In this document: piece after piece, positions 37,678 to 46,387 of the stretch | Numbering within the stretch: the stretch's first letter is position 1 | How the letters are laid out: every line of letters begins with the position of its first letter | NCBI RefSeq assembly: GCF_900156285.1 | Contig: NZ_FTNC01000011.1 | Coordinates: 39,850 to 103,849 of the forward strand | Length of the DNA: 64,000 nt | Reading direction: 5' to 3' | Source: Halanaerobium kushneri | Lineage (GTDB): Bacteria > Bacillota > Halanaerobiia > Halanaerobiales > Halanaerobiaceae | The notes under the pieces: generated by a model | Seen by the model: the letters and a program-made list of their open reading frames with translations, nothing else | Databases searched by the model: none | Told to the model about the DNA's origin: nothing | Program-made: the position numbers and the translations under genes

Positions 37678-38070
37678 ATGAGTAAGAAAACCAGAATGAC
37701 TAAACAGCGTAAGGCAATATTGAGAGTTTTAAAGAGTACAAAATCTCATCCTACAGCTGATTGGATATATGAAAAAGTAAGAAAGGAAATACCTAATATC
37801 AGTCTGGGAACTGTTTATCGTAATTTAAATGTTTTAGCTGAACATGGTGAAATTACTGTCCTGGACTATGGAAGCAATCACAGCCGCTATGATGGCAATC
37901 CTGATCATCATTATCATTTTCGCTGTGAAAAATGTGGCTCAGTATATGATTTAGATATTGATCTAAGTTCAGACTTAAATAATAAAATAAATACTGAAAC
38001 AGAATTTATCGCACATTCACATCGTTTAGAATTTAGCGGTATCTGTCCGAAATGTCAGCAGAAAAATTAA
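37678..38070 (+). CDS. perR: Fur-family peroxide-type regulator (PerR-like)
   Basis: A 130-residue winged-helix metalloregulator. The DNA-binding half has MTKQRKAILRVLKSTKSHPTAD and NISLGTVYRNLNVLAEHGEI. The metal half has SRYDGNPDHHYHFRCEKCG and a terminal CPKC, giving the structural Zn(Cys)4 site. The Asp in SRYD, together with the His in SHPTAD and HYH, corresponds to the regulatory site that in Bacillus PerR uses Asp85, so peroxide sensing is more likely than iron or zinc sensing. Strong AGGAGG, ATG start. It is convergent with the AhpD-RNase HI gene, sharing the last bases. Confidence 0.82.
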   Translation: MSKKTRMTKQRKAILRVLKSTKSHPTADWIYEKVRKEIPNISLGTVYRNLNVLAEHGEITVLDYGSNHSRYDGNPDHHYHFRCEKCGSVYDLDIDLSSDLNNKINTETEFIAHSHRLEFSGICPKCQQKN

Positions 38071-38091
38071 ATTTTTTCTGCTTCTTTTTTT
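38057..38091 (+). terminator. Terminator of perR, inside the convergent gene end
   Basis: AGCAGAAAAAT (38057-38067) pairs with ATTTTTTCTGCT (38071-38082, one bulged T), followed by TTCTTTTTTT on the plus strand. It spans the overlapping stop codons of perR and the RNase HI gene. Confidence 0.7.
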
Positions 38092-38921
38092 GCCAGACTA
38101 TCAACTTCCTCATTATATCGATCACCACTATGCCCTTTTACCTTTTGATAGCTCAATTCAAATTTGGAACTCAGCTGATCCAGCTCCTGCCATAAATCCT
38201 GATTGGCAACTGCATTTTTACTAGAAGTTTTCCAGCCATTTTTCTTCCAACCTTCAACCCAGCTTGATAAACCATTTATAACATAACTAGAATCACTATG
38301 GAGTTCTATCTTTTTATTTTCGGGAATAACTTTTAAGGCCTCTATTACAGCTCTTAGTTCCATTCTGTTATTTGTAGAATCCGTTTCTGCCCCAGAAACA
38401 ACTTTTAATTTTTCTAAATTAGAATCCAAAATAATTGCTGCATATCCGCCCGGGCCTGGATTTCCAAGACAGGCTCCATCAGTATATACTTTAAACTCCT
38501 GATAGTTAGTCAGGTCAATATCTCTTTCAATATCTTCAATTATTTTTTCTTTCTCAGATATACCCTTTTTTTTGCCAGCTTCAACTTCCAGTTCTTCTAA
38601 AAGTTCTGCTGCCCTTCTCATATGGGGAATTACAATTGATCCGCCAACAATCAGAGCCACATTTAAAGCTTCATAGATTTCTGCTTTACTCCAGCCCGCT
38701 TGATAAGACTCTATAATATGATATGTAATGCAGTCATCACATCTTAAAACCATTGAAGCAACAAGCCCCAGCAGCTCTTTAGTCTTCGCAGGAAGCTCTC
38801 CATCCTGATATACCTTATGATCGAGATTAAAGAACCTTTTTGTATTTAAATCTCCTTCCTGTAAAATAATATCATTCATTTTTTGACGAAACTGATTAAA
38901 CTCTTCCTTTTTTCTGCTCAT
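38067..38921 (-). CDS. Fusion of an AhpD/CMD-like domain with ribonuclease HI
   Basis: 284 residues in two domains. Residues about 1-115 are a carboxymuconolactone-decarboxylase/AhpD-like fold with the redox motif CDDCITYH (CxxC plus His) and EALNVALIVGGSIVIPH. Residues about 140-284 are RNase HI: FKVYTDGACLGNPGPGGYAA, the catalytic Glu in TNNRMELRAVIEAL, LHSDSSYVINGL, WVEGWKKNGWK and VKGHSGDRYNEEVDSLA. RNase HI cuts RNA in RNA-DNA hybrids; AhpD domains catalyse thiol redox chemistry. There is no frame break between the two. It sits against a PerR-like regulator, which may be chance. The purpose of joining these domains is unknown. Confidence 0.9.
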   Translation of the reverse strand: MSRKKEEFNQFRQKMNDIILQEGDLNTKRFFNLDHKVYQDGELPAKTKELLGLVASMVLRCDDCITYHIIESYQAGWSKAEIYEALNVALIVGGSIVIPHMRRAAELLEELEVEAGKKKGISEKEKIIEDIERDIDLTNYQEFKVYTDGACLGNPGPGGYAAIILDSNLEKLKVVSGAETDSTNNRMELRAVIEALKVIPENKKIELHSDSSYVINGLSSWVEGWKKNGWKTSSKNAVANQDLWQELDQLSSKFELSYQKVKGHSGDRYNEEVDSLAKKEAEKI

Positions 38922-38964
38922 AAAAACACCTCAAACTATATCATTTAAAATCAATAAAAGTTTA

Positions 38965-38994
38965 AAAGAAACCGGACAGCAAAAAGCCGTCCGG
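38965..38994 (-). terminator. Terminator of the ptsHI end of the operon
   Basis: CCGGAC (38972-38977) pairs with GTCCGG (38989-38994); the minus strand continues with a U-rich stretch. It lies about 40 bases after the ptsI stop, before the RNase HI fusion gene's promoter region. Confidence 0.75.
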
Positions 38995-39032
38995 GATATT
39001 TAAATATAAATATTCAATTTGCCAGAAGTTTA

Positions 39033-40751
39033 TTATTTCTTTATCTTATTTAAATAATCTTTTACATCGGCAACTGTTCCTAAATTAAGAACTTTTTTGC
39101 TTACTTCTTCTGCTTCACTTAAAGTCCATTTGGTCAGAACCTCTTTAATTTTTAAGATTGAAACAGCACTCATACTGAACTCATCCAGACCGGCTCCCAG
39201 CAAAAATGGAAGTAACAGCTCTTCTCCAGCTGCTTCTCCACACATACCAACCCAGATATCTTCGGCATGAGCTGACTCAATAGTCTTTTGAATCATCCTC
39301 AATACCGCCGGATGGTAGGGAGTATGCATTCCTGCAATCTGTTCATTCATCCTATCTACTGCCACTGTATACTGAATTAAATCATTGGTTCCAATGCTGA
39401 AGAAATCAACCTCGCGGGCAAGTTTATCAGCTATCATAACAGCTGCAGGAATCTCTATCATCATTCCCAGATCAATATCTGGATTATATTCCAATCCTTC
39501 TTCTTTAAGCTCAGCCTTAGCCTCTTCTACTTTTTCTTTAGCAGCCAGAAGTTCATTAAGAGAAGAAATCATCGGAAACATAATTTTCAGATTTCCATAG
39601 CTGCCGGCTCTTAACAATGCCCGCAACTGCGGTTTGAAAATATCATCTCTTTCTAAACAGACTCTAATAGCTCTATAACCCAAAAATGGATTCATTTCAT
39701 CAGGAAAATCTAAATAGGGCAGTTCTTTATCTCCACCAACATCCAGAGTCCTGATAATTACTGGCTTATCTCCCATCTTCTCTGCAACTTCTTTATAAAC
39801 CTCAAACTGTTCTTCTTCAGTAGGTAATTCGCTACGATCCATGTATAAAAATTCACTTCGGAAAAGACCAACACCTTCCCCACCATTATCTAAAATAGGT
39901 ACAACATCTTTTAAATTACCCATATTGCCAACAATTTCTACCTGATGTCCATCCTTAGTTTCTGCTTTTTTATCTTTAAAAGCTTTTAATCTTTCCTGCT
40001 CAGCTTCATATTCTTCTAATTTTTCTTCATATTTATCTAATGTCGACTTATCCGGATTAAAATATATCTTTCCGCTGTTGCCATCTACAATAATCTTCAT
40101 TCCATTTTCAGCTTTTTCGATTAATTCACTACCCACTCCCACAACGGAAGGAATTCCCAGCGAACGGGCCATAATTGCAGAGTGAGAAGTTCTTGAACCC
40201 TCTTTTGTTACAAAAGCTAAAACTTTTTCCGTATCCAGCTGAGCTGTATCCGAAGGTGTTAAATCATCTGCAATAATAATAACCTCTTCGTCCATTTTAT
40301 CAGCTATATCTTCAATACCAAGTAAATTTTTGATAACTCTCATGCCGACATCTTTAATATCAGAACCACGTTCTCTTAAATATTCATCATCCATTGCCGC
40401 AAACATAGCAGCAAATTCATCAATTACTTCTTTAACTGCAGCTGCTGCATTCAGCTTATTATCTTTGATCTTATTTTCGAATGCAGGTATTACCTCGGGA
40501 TCATCTAAAATCATTAAATGAGCAGCAAAGATTTCTGCTTTTTCTTCTCCGAGTTTTTCAGCAGTTTCTTCTTTTAACTCTTGCAACTGTTTTTTTGATT
40601 CAGTAAGAGCATTATGTAACTTTTCAATTTCCTGCTCAACCTGATCATTTTCAATATTTTCTTTATCAATTTCAATTTCTTTTTCTAGCTTGAGTAATGA
40701 TTTTCCAATAGCAATACCAGGGGAAGCAGCAATTCCTTCCAATAAAATCAC
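39033..40751 (-). CDS. ptsI: PTS enzyme I (phosphoenolpyruvate-protein phosphotransferase)
   Basis: First enzyme of the PTS phosphorelay, taking phosphate from PEP to HPr. The 572 residues start with LEGIAASPGIAIGKSLL and carry the phosphorylated His in TKEGSRTSHSAIMARSLGIP (about residue 189). They continue with VGLFRSEFLYMDRSELPTEEEQ, IRTLDVGGDK, NPFLGYRAIR, FSIGTNDLIQYT and VGMCGEAAG. The GTG start shares a base with the ptsH stop codon. Being encoded with dhaKLM, it likely powers dihydroxyacetone phosphorylation, besides any sugar PTS elsewhere. Confidence 0.97.
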   Translation of the reverse strand: MILLEGIAASPGIAIGKSLLKLEKEIEIDKENIENDQVEQEIEKLHNALTESKKQLQELKEETAEKLGEEKAEIFAAHLMILDDPEVIPAFENKIKDNKLNAAAAVKEVIDEFAAMFAAMDDEYLRERGSDIKDVGMRVIKNLLGIEDIADKMDEEVIIIADDLTPSDTAQLDTEKVLAFVTKEGSRTSHSAIMARSLGIPSVVGVGSELIEKAENGMKIIVDGNSGKIYFNPDKSTLDKYEEKLEEYEAEQERLKAFKDKKAETKDGHQVEIVGNMGNLKDVVPILDNGGEGVGLFRSEFLYMDRSELPTEEEQFEVYKEVAEKMGDKPVIIRTLDVGGDKELPYLDFPDEMNPFLGYRAIRVCLERDDIFKPQLRALLRAGSYGNLKIMFPMISSLNELLAAKEKVEEAKAELKEEGLEYNPDIDLGMMIEIPAAVMIADKLAREVDFFSIGTNDLIQYTVAVDRMNEQIAGMHTPYHPAVLRMIQKTIESAHAEDIWVGMCGEAAGEELLLPFLLGAGLDEFSMSAVSILKIKEVLTKWTLSEAEEVSKKVLNLGTVADVKDYLNKIKK

Positions 40752-41026
40752 TATTCGTCCTCCTTTGCCATTTCAACCTCAATGAAATCAACAAGTTCTT
40801 CTACTGCTTTATCAGCATCTTCACCGTCTGCTCTGACAGTAATTTCATTTCCTTTTCCTACTCCCAGGCTCATTACACCCATAATACTCTTTGCATTGAC
40901 CTCTTTTTCTTCAAAAACTATCTCAATTTTTGAATCAAATTTACCTGCTTTCTGCACAAACTGAGCTGCAGGCCGGGCGTGCAGACCGGTCTTATTAGTG
41001 ATTATAACCTTCTTTTCTTTTACCAA
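40751..41026 (-). CDS. ptsH: HPr phosphocarrier protein
   Basis: Small phosphocarrier between enzyme I and EIIA domains. It has NKTGLHARPAAQFVQKA with the active His and AKSIMGVMSLGVGKGNEI with the regulatory Ser of Gram-positive HPr, so HPr kinase control and catabolite repression through CcpA are possible. The frame opens at an ATG at 41035 with the ribosome site touching it. AAGGATGATC is better placed for TTG at 41026, which puts the active His at position 16, close to the usual 15. Confidence 0.93.
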   Translation of the reverse strand: MVKEKKVIITNKTGLHARPAAQFVQKAGKFDSKIEIVFEEKEVNAKSIMGVMSLGVGKGNEITVRADGEDADKAVEELVDFIEVEMAKEDE

Positions 41027-41108
41027 TCTGATCATCCTTTCAAAATTTTTTATTAATACTACTCATCTATATATTTTAACATAAATGTAACATTAATTTC
41101 ATCCTTTT

Positions 41109-41507
41109 TTACAAATTATTTTTATTTAATATTGATTTTTTTTCAATTGCTGCCAGTACTTCCTCCAAATTTTTTCCTAGACTGGCTTCCACAGCGGCTA
41201 AAACAGCACCCTCTACAATAGGAGCATTAGCAAGTTTTATTTTTTTCTGCTTATCTTCAGAAAGCCATTCTTTAACCATGTTAAAGCTCATTACAGCACT
41301 ACCAAGATCAGCTAGTACTACTATGCCGTCCTGACAATCCATGCTTTTTAGCTTTTTTTCGATCAAATCAGCATCTGTCCCCATTTGACCATCACCAGTG
41401 CCGCCAGCTACCTGAATATCAACTTCAGCCTGTTTCATTTCTTCAGCCAGTTCCTTCGTTCCCTCAGCAATTTTTTCACTGTGGGAGATAATTAAAATAT
41501 TAACCAT
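41109..41507 (-). CDS. dhaM: Dihydroxyacetone kinase phosphotransfer subunit DhaM (EIIA-Man type)
   Basis: A 132-residue EIIA-mannose fold receiving phosphate from HPr and passing it to ADP held by DhaL. His9 in ILIISHSEKIAEG is the phosphorylation site; GGTGDGQMGTDADLI and VVLADLGSAVMSFNMV are family motifs. It is the single-domain form, without the HPr and EI-like domains of the E. coli protein, so it depends on the separate ptsH and ptsI that follow in the same operon. Confidence 0.95.
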   Translation of the reverse strand: MVNILIISHSEKIAEGTKELAEEMKQAEVDIQVAGGTGDGQMGTDADLIEKKLKSMDCQDGIVVLADLGSAVMSFNMVKEWLSEDKQKKIKLANAPIVEGAVLAAVEASLGKNLEEVLAAIEKKSILNKNNL

Positions 41508-41524
41508 TATTACACCTCATCTTT

Positions 41525-42145
41525 TTATTTTAAAGAATTCTTTATAAAGGTTTCAATTATTAAATAGGAAGAAGTCGCCCCTGGATCCTGATGTCCGATA
41601 CTGCGTTCTCCCAGATAACTTGCCCGACCTTTAGTAGCCTGCATCTCTATTGTATTTTCCATTCCAGCAGCAGCGGCCTGTAGACAATTTTTTAAGGCTG
41701 TATCCAGATCAAGATTATTATCCCGACTCTCTTTGAGTGATTCTGAAGCGGGAATTAAAGTATCCAGCATTGTTTTTTCTCCAGCCTCTGCCCTACCTCT
41801 TTTCTGAATTCCAGCAATTGCCTCTTCTGAAATTTCTACTAAGTCCTCCAGATCAAGTCTACTATCAGCAATCACTTTTGAAATATTTAAAAATGCTGTA
41901 CCATATAATGGTCCTGAAGCACCACCTACGTTGGAAATGAGAGTCATTGCAGTTAATTTAAATACTTCACTTCTGCTTTCAAAACTTCCGTTCTCCAATT
42001 TATCTTTTAATTTTTTAAAACCCCTGGCAAGATTTACACCATGATCACCATCACCAATAGCTGCATCCAGTTCAGTTAAATAATTCTTATTTTCAATTAT
42101 TACATCTGCAGTTTTCAAAAATAATTCTTTTGTTTTATTAGCCAT
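41525..42145 (-). CDS. dhaL: Dihydroxyacetone kinase ADP-binding subunit DhaL
   Basis: All-helical subunit that keeps ADP/ATP bound by two Mg ions as a permanent cofactor. It has LDAAIGDGDHGVNLARGF with the metal-binding Asp residues, SNVGGASGPLYGTAFL for the nucleotide, TMLDTLIPA, and SYLGERSIGHQDPGATSS. 206 residues is normal. It sits between dhaK and dhaM with short gaps (15-17 bases). Confidence 0.96.
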   Translation of the reverse strand: MANKTKELFLKTADVIIENKNYLTELDAAIGDGDHGVNLARGFKKLKDKLENGSFESRSEVFKLTAMTLISNVGGASGPLYGTAFLNISKVIADSRLDLEDLVEISEEAIAGIQKRGRAEAGEKTMLDTLIPASESLKESRDNNLDLDTALKNCLQAAAAGMENTIEMQATKGRASYLGERSIGHQDPGATSSYLIIETFIKNSLK

Positions 42146-42160
42146 AATTTTACCTCAATT

Positions 42161-43153
42161 CTATTTTAATAAATTAACTTCAGTCTCTGCTTCTAATAAA
42201 TTAGTCAGATCTCCATCTAATTTCAAAATAGTTAGCGAGAGCCCCTCCATTTCAAGAGAAGTCATAAATTCTCCAACATAATTTTTAGATATTTTTATAC
42301 CTTTATTTGATAGAAAATTATTTGCCCGTCTATTTGCTATATAAAGTTCCATTAGTGGTGTACCGCCCATGCCATTTACCATCAATGCAACTTTATCATC
42401 TTTTTTTATTTTTAGATCTGTTAAAATATCTTTTAACAACGAGTCAACTATCTCATCTACTTTTTTTATTTTTACTTTTTCGGTGCCAGGCTCACCATGG
42501 ATTCCAATCCCCATTTCCATTTCGTCTTCAGCCAGACTAAAAGTACTATTTTCTGCTGCTGGCAATTGACAGGGATTAATGGCAACTCCTTTAGTTCTGA
42601 CATTTTTTATTACTTTTTCAGCGCTTCTTTTGACCTCTTTAAGTTCTGCGCCCGAAGCTGCTTTTGCACCAGCAATTTTATGCACAAAGACTGTACCGGC
42701 AACCCCACGTCTGCCAGTTGTATAAAGGCTATCCTCTACTGCTACATCATCATTAACAATTACCTGCTCAATTTCTATACCTTCAGCTTCAGCCATTTCG
42801 GCTGCCATCTCAAAATTCATTAAATCTCCTGTATAGTTTTTAATGATCAGCAGAACTCCATTCCCACTATCAACTGCTTTAACCGCCTCAAAAATCGCAT
42901 CCGGAGTAGGAGAAGTAAAAACATCCCCAGCCACAGCAGCATCCAGCATACCCTGCCCTACATAGGCAGCATGTGCAGGTTCATGGCCACTTCCACCTCC
43001 ACTTACCAGGGCAACTTTTTCCACAGGTGCATCTTTTCGAAGTACAATATTATATCCATCTAATTTTTCCAGGCGGTCATTACTTGCCATTACTATACCT
43101 TCAATCATTTCCTTAACTACATTATCTGGATCATTAATCAATTTTTTCCCCAT
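42161..43153 (-). CDS. dhaK: Dihydroxyacetone kinase substrate-binding subunit DhaK
   Basis: Binds dihydroxyacetone covalently as a hemiaminal on a His and presents it for phosphorylation to DHAP. It has LVSGGGSGHEPAHAAYVG near residue 51-67, NYTGDLMNFEMAAEMA, DDVAVEDSLYTTGRRGVAGTVFVHKIAGA in parts, and the substrate His in MEMGIGIHGEPGTEK. 330 residues is normal. It follows glpP, so the pathway glycerol to dihydroxyacetone to DHAP seems to be controlled with the glycerol genes. No glycerol dehydrogenase (gldA/dhaD) is in the window. Confidence 0.96.
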   Translation of the reverse strand: MGKKLINDPDNVVKEMIEGIVMASNDRLEKLDGYNIVLRKDAPVEKVALVSGGGSGHEPAHAAYVGQGMLDAAVAGDVFTSPTPDAIFEAVKAVDSGNGVLLIIKNYTGDLMNFEMAAEMAEAEGIEIEQVIVNDDVAVEDSLYTTGRRGVAGTVFVHKIAGAKAASGAELKEVKRSAEKVIKNVRTKGVAINPCQLPAAENSTFSLAEDEMEMGIGIHGEPGTEKVKIKKVDEIVDSLLKDILTDLKIKKDDKVALMVNGMGGTPLMELYIANRRANNFLSNKGIKISKNYVGEFMTSLEMEGLSLTILKLDGDLTNLLEAETEVNLLK

Positions 43154-43166
43154 CTATATCACCCTT

Positions 43167-43742
43167 TTAATTAAAATCCCATAACTTATAATCACTTGTT
43201 GAAACTGCAAAAATACCTTTTTCTTTTAAATCAGCAACTTCTTCCATCGATTTTATCAAACCACCTGCAATCACTGGATAGTCATATCTGCTCTTTTTTT
43301 GTCTATTGATAAAATATGGTGCTGCAATTCCGGGCAAGATTTCAACTGCATCAACAGTTTGAGGATTAAGAGATTTTTCTGCACTGAGAAGAGAGGCTGA
43401 ATCCAAAAGAAAGACTCTCTGCACAGTCATCAGACCATGTCTGGAGGCTTCTTTAATTAAATAACCTTTTGTAGAAATTATTCCATCACAGAGATTATTT
43501 TCTGCTAAATATTTAATTCCTTCCCTATCATGAGCGATTCCACTAACCAGATCAATATTTACCATTAAAATTTTATCACTGGCATGAGCCAATTCCATTG
43601 ATTTTTTTAAATCAAAAATTGAACCAGTCAATAAGAAAATTAATACTGCTTTTTCAATATTCATTGCTCTCTCTAAATCCTTTATTTCCCGAACTGCAGG
43701 AATAATAGGATAATTTTTAAAATAACCAACTAGATGTTTCAA
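43167..43742 (-). CDS. glpP: Glycerol-3-phosphate-responsive antiterminator GlpP
   Basis: RNA-binding antiterminator that, with glycerol-3-phosphate, lets transcription pass leader terminators of glycerol genes. The 191 residues show the TIM-barrel-like pattern of the family: NYPIIPAVREIKDLERAM, VLIFLLTGSIFDLKKSMELAH, MVNIDLVSGIAHDREGIKYLAEN in parts, DGIISTKGYLIKEASRHGLMTVQRVF and VEILPGIAAPYF. TTG start behind GGGAGGAAGAG. A matching leader hairpin stands in front of glpK. The MCP terminator lies just upstream, so its own promoter must overlap that region. Confidence 0.92.
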   Translation of the reverse strand: MKHLVGYFKNYPIIPAVREIKDLERAMNIEKAVLIFLLTGSIFDLKKSMELAHASDKILMVNIDLVSGIAHDREGIKYLAENNLCDGIISTKGYLIKEASRHGLMTVQRVFLLDSASLLSAEKSLNPQTVDAVEILPGIAAPYFINRQKKSRYDYPVIAGGLIKSMEEVADLKEKGIFAVSTSDYKLWDFN

Positions 43743-43756
43743 ATCTCTTCCTCCCT

Positions 43757-43786
43757 AAGAAAACTCCCAGCCATCTGACCGGGAGT
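43757..43786 (-). terminator. Terminator of the chemoreceptor gene
   Basis: CTCCC (43764-43768) pairs with GGGAG (43781-43785) as the core of a longer stem, followed by UUUUCUU on the minus strand. It lies 15 bases after the MCP stop and directly before the glpP ribosome site. Confidence 0.8.
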
Positions 43787-43800
43787 AAATAATAATTACT

Positions 43801-45861
43801 TTAAGAATTTAAATCAAATCTATTAACTAATTGATTCAAATTAGCAGACATATCAGCTAGAGAATCAGCAAGTGAAGTAATTTCTTCTATTGACGCATTC
43901 TGTTCCTGACTTGCAGCAGCTACTTCTTCTGTATTGGCAGAAGTTTCTTCCGAAATACTTGCAATTTCCCCAACTTCCTGTACGATTTTTTCACTATAAT
44001 TATCTACTTCCTCCACAATTTTGATTGAAGAAGCTATACCGGTGGAAGCATTTTTTATTTTACTTTCTATATCAGCAAAAGAGTCTTCAGCACTACTTAC
44101 AACTCTTTCTCCATTTTGAATTTCTTCAATACCATCATCCATCCTCGAACTTGCTGTTTCAGTTTCAATTTTAACATCCTCTACCAGCTTTCTGATTTCA
44201 CCTGCTGAATTTACTGATTCTTCGGCCAGTTCTCTAATCTCATCTGCAACTACTGAAAATCCACGTCCAGCCTCTCCTGCTCTTGCTGCCTCAATTGCCG
44301 CATTTAAAGCAAGTAAATTTGTCTGTTCGGCAATATTATTAATAATATTTAAAATCTCATCGATTTCATTCGAAATTGATTCTAAATTAGAGATACCAGA
44401 AGCAACTTCCTGGATAGCATTTCTAATCTTTGCCATCTGGCTGCTAACCTTATCCATTTCTGTTTTACCACCTGCAGCTGCTGTTTCCATATCTTCAGCC
44501 AGAGATTCAACTTCCTGATTCGACTGTTTTAATTTTTCAATATCATTTGCCAGAGTTTTAATTTGCTGATTAATATTATCAACACTGGCAGCCTGATCAT
44601 CTGCACCAGAAGCAACATCATTTATTGATTGTGCTACTTGAGTAGAAACATCTCCAACTTCTGTTGATACTTCCTTTAAATAGCTGGAAGATTCTTCAAC
44701 TTCATCTGAAGCCTGATTAATATTTAAAATTACCTGCTTAAACTCTTTAACCATATTATTAAAAGATTTACTCAATTTGCCTATCTCATCGTTTTTATCT
44801 GCACTTTTAGTTAATAATATTTTTTCACTTAAATTACCTGCAGCCAGTTCATCAAAAGCCACAATTAAACTATTTAGTGGTTTTAGCTGCCAGTTCAATA
44901 ATAAATAGTTCGCAACAAATAAGACAATTACACCAATTAAAGCAATAATTAAAATTATATTTCTAACATTATTTACAGGACCATTAATTACTTCCTGAGG
45001 TACATCAATTCCCATGTAAATTCCATATTCTTCACTTATCTGATCAAAATAACGAGTTCTATTATCTCCTACTTTAACTGCAGATGTCTTTTGATTATTT
45101 ATCTGTTCTGTAAACCAGGGATCTTCAATTTTAGTTCCCATTAATGATCTATCCAGATTACTTAAAATATATCCATCAGAATTGACCAGGCTAAAAGCAG
45201 AGACATTTTCCAGTGATTCCAGAGTATTACTATAAAACACATCAAGATTTGTGGCCATTACATAATAGCCAATCACTTCTTCTTCCCCATCTGCGTTTTC
45301 TTTTGTGATTTCAGATCCAAATAATACATGTGGTTTACCATTTATAATATGTACTTCTTCACTAGAAATATTTTTATACTGGTCTTCCGGTAATGTTTTC
45401 CCGGCATATTCATAAATATTATTCTCACCCTCTACCCGAGAATCAACTAAGACAATACCACTGGCAGTAGTGACATAAGAAAATTGAGTTTCTTTAAACA
45501 TTCGGTTATTATCTCGGAGCAGAGAAGCTCTATTAGTAAAGGTACTCATCCAGCCACCACCAGCCAGATCAATTAGTTCTCCCTCTTCAACATAATAGTT
45601 ACTCATATTAACTAAATTATAAACATCTTCAAAACTGGCAAAATAGTTTGTTCTCTCCTTGAGCCGATTTAATTTGCTTAATATTTCTTCTTGCTGATTA
45701 TGTCTTATTACATCTATCCTCTGATCAATTTGATCTGACATAATATTCTGAGTATAACTATAAGTAAAAAATGATACCGCAGACATAACTATGATCACAA
45801 TAATTGTTAAAATAATACTTATTTTCCACTTCAAATCCATATTTTTTAGCAACAGCAACAT
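43801..45861 (-). CDS. Methyl-accepting chemotaxis protein with extracytoplasmic sensor domain
   Basis: A 686-residue chemoreceptor. One membrane helix is at about 13-36 and the extracytoplasmic double-Cache-like sensor spans about 40-295, with [20 protein letters not shown] and [11 protein letters not shown] second helix is at about 298-320, a HAMP domain at 322-375, and a long methyl-accepting coiled coil follows. The signalling tip reads [37 protein letters not shown] (core [19 protein letters not shown]). It has its own terminator and stands between the glycerol and dihydroxyacetone operons, which hints at taxis to glycerol or a related compound, but the ligand cannot be read. Confidence 0.93.
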   Translation of the reverse strand: MLLLLKNMDLKWKISIILTIIVIIVMSAVSFFTYSYTQNIMSDQIDQRIDVIRHNQQEEILSKLNRLKERTNYFASFEDVYNLVNMSNYYVEEGELIDLAGGGWMSTFTNRASLLRDNNRMFKETQFSYVTTASGIVLVDSRVEGENNIYEYAGKTLPEDQYKNISSEEVHIINGKPHVLFGSEITKENADGEEEVIGYYVMATNLDVFYSNTLESLENVSAFSLVNSDGYILSNLDRSLMGTKIEDPWFTEQINNQKTSAVKVGDNRTRYFDQISEEYGIYMGIDVPQEVINGPVNNVRNIILIIALIGVIVLFVANYLLLNWQLKPLNSLIVAFDELAAGNLSEKILLTKSADKNDEIGKLSKSFNNMVKEFKQVILNINQASDEVEESSSYLKEVSTEVGDVSTQVAQSINDVASGADDQAASVDNINQQIKTLANDIEKLKQSNQEVESLAEDMETAAAGGKTEMDKVSSQMAKIRNAIQEVASGISNLESISNEIDEILNIINNIAEQTNLLALNAAIEAARAGEAGRGFSVVADEIRELAEESVNSAGEIRKLVEDVKIETETASSRMDDGIEEIQNGERVVSSAEDSFADIESKIKNASTGIASSIKIVEEVDNYSEKIVQEVGEIASISEETSANTEEVAAASQEQNASIEEITSLADSLADMSANLNQLVNRFDLNS

Positions 45862-45965
45862 CCCCTATTTCTTTTATTTTTTTAAGTTTTAACCCTCTAT
45901 AATAATACTTTGATTTAAAAAGTTAAAATCCTGCTTAATTAGAGAGATTTATTATAAAAATAATA

Positions 45966-45999
45966 GAAAAATACCAGAAGATAAAAAATCTTCTGGTAT
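45966..45999 (-). terminator. Terminator of the glpK operon
   Basis: A 12-bp perfect stem (45971-45982 with 45988-45999) and A-rich 5-base loop, followed by UUUU on the minus strand, lies 15 bases after the DUF1667 gene. It ends the glpK-glpA-glpB-DUF1667 unit. Confidence 0.92.
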
Positions 46000-46014
46000 A
46001 GATAAATTATTTTT

Positions 46015-46386
46015 TTATAATTTTTCCGGCATATCCCTTGTAGCAACAATATTTGCTCCAGTGCCGAGTATATCCTCTATCAAAACATCTCCCATTTTTA
46101 TTGGCGCTTCAACTTCCTTTTTTCCTATAATTTCCATAGCCTTAAACATCTTTTCTAAGGGAATCTGTTTTGTTGTCTTTACAGGACAGAGAGCTAAAGC
46201 TCCGTTCTTAACTCTTATAGTTGTCGGTAAAATTCGGGTTGGGGCTACTATCTCCTCTTCGGCATAACTCTGTCCCTGAGGACAGGCATTGCCTTTAATA
46301 TCGATTATCTCATCACCTTCGTATTCAACTGTAACTTCACAACCTTTAGGACAGGCTACACAGGTGAGGGTTTTAGTTTCTATCAT
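46015..46386 (-). CDS. DUF1667 cysteine-rich protein of anaerobic glycerol-3-phosphate metabolism
   Basis: About 123 residues. The N-terminus carries TLTCVACPKGCEVTVEYEG and later GNACPQGQSYA, giving at least four cysteines of a CxxCxxxC...C pattern that suggests an iron-sulfur or zinc site; a further Cys is in LALCPVKTTKQ. DUF1667 proteins are regularly found after the FAD subunits of anaerobic glycerol-3-phosphate dehydrogenase in Clostridia and Thermotogae, as here, and may be an electron-transfer partner. GGAGGGAG points to the ATG at 46386; the frame opens 14 codons earlier inside the previous gene. Confidence 0.85.
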   Translation of the reverse strand: MIETKTLTCVACPKGCEVTVEYEGDEIIDIKGNACPQGQSYAEEEIVAPTRILPTTIRVKNGALALCPVKTTKQIPLEKMFKAMEIIGKKEVEAPIKMGDVLIEDILGTGANIVATRDMPEKL

Positions 46387-46387
46387 T

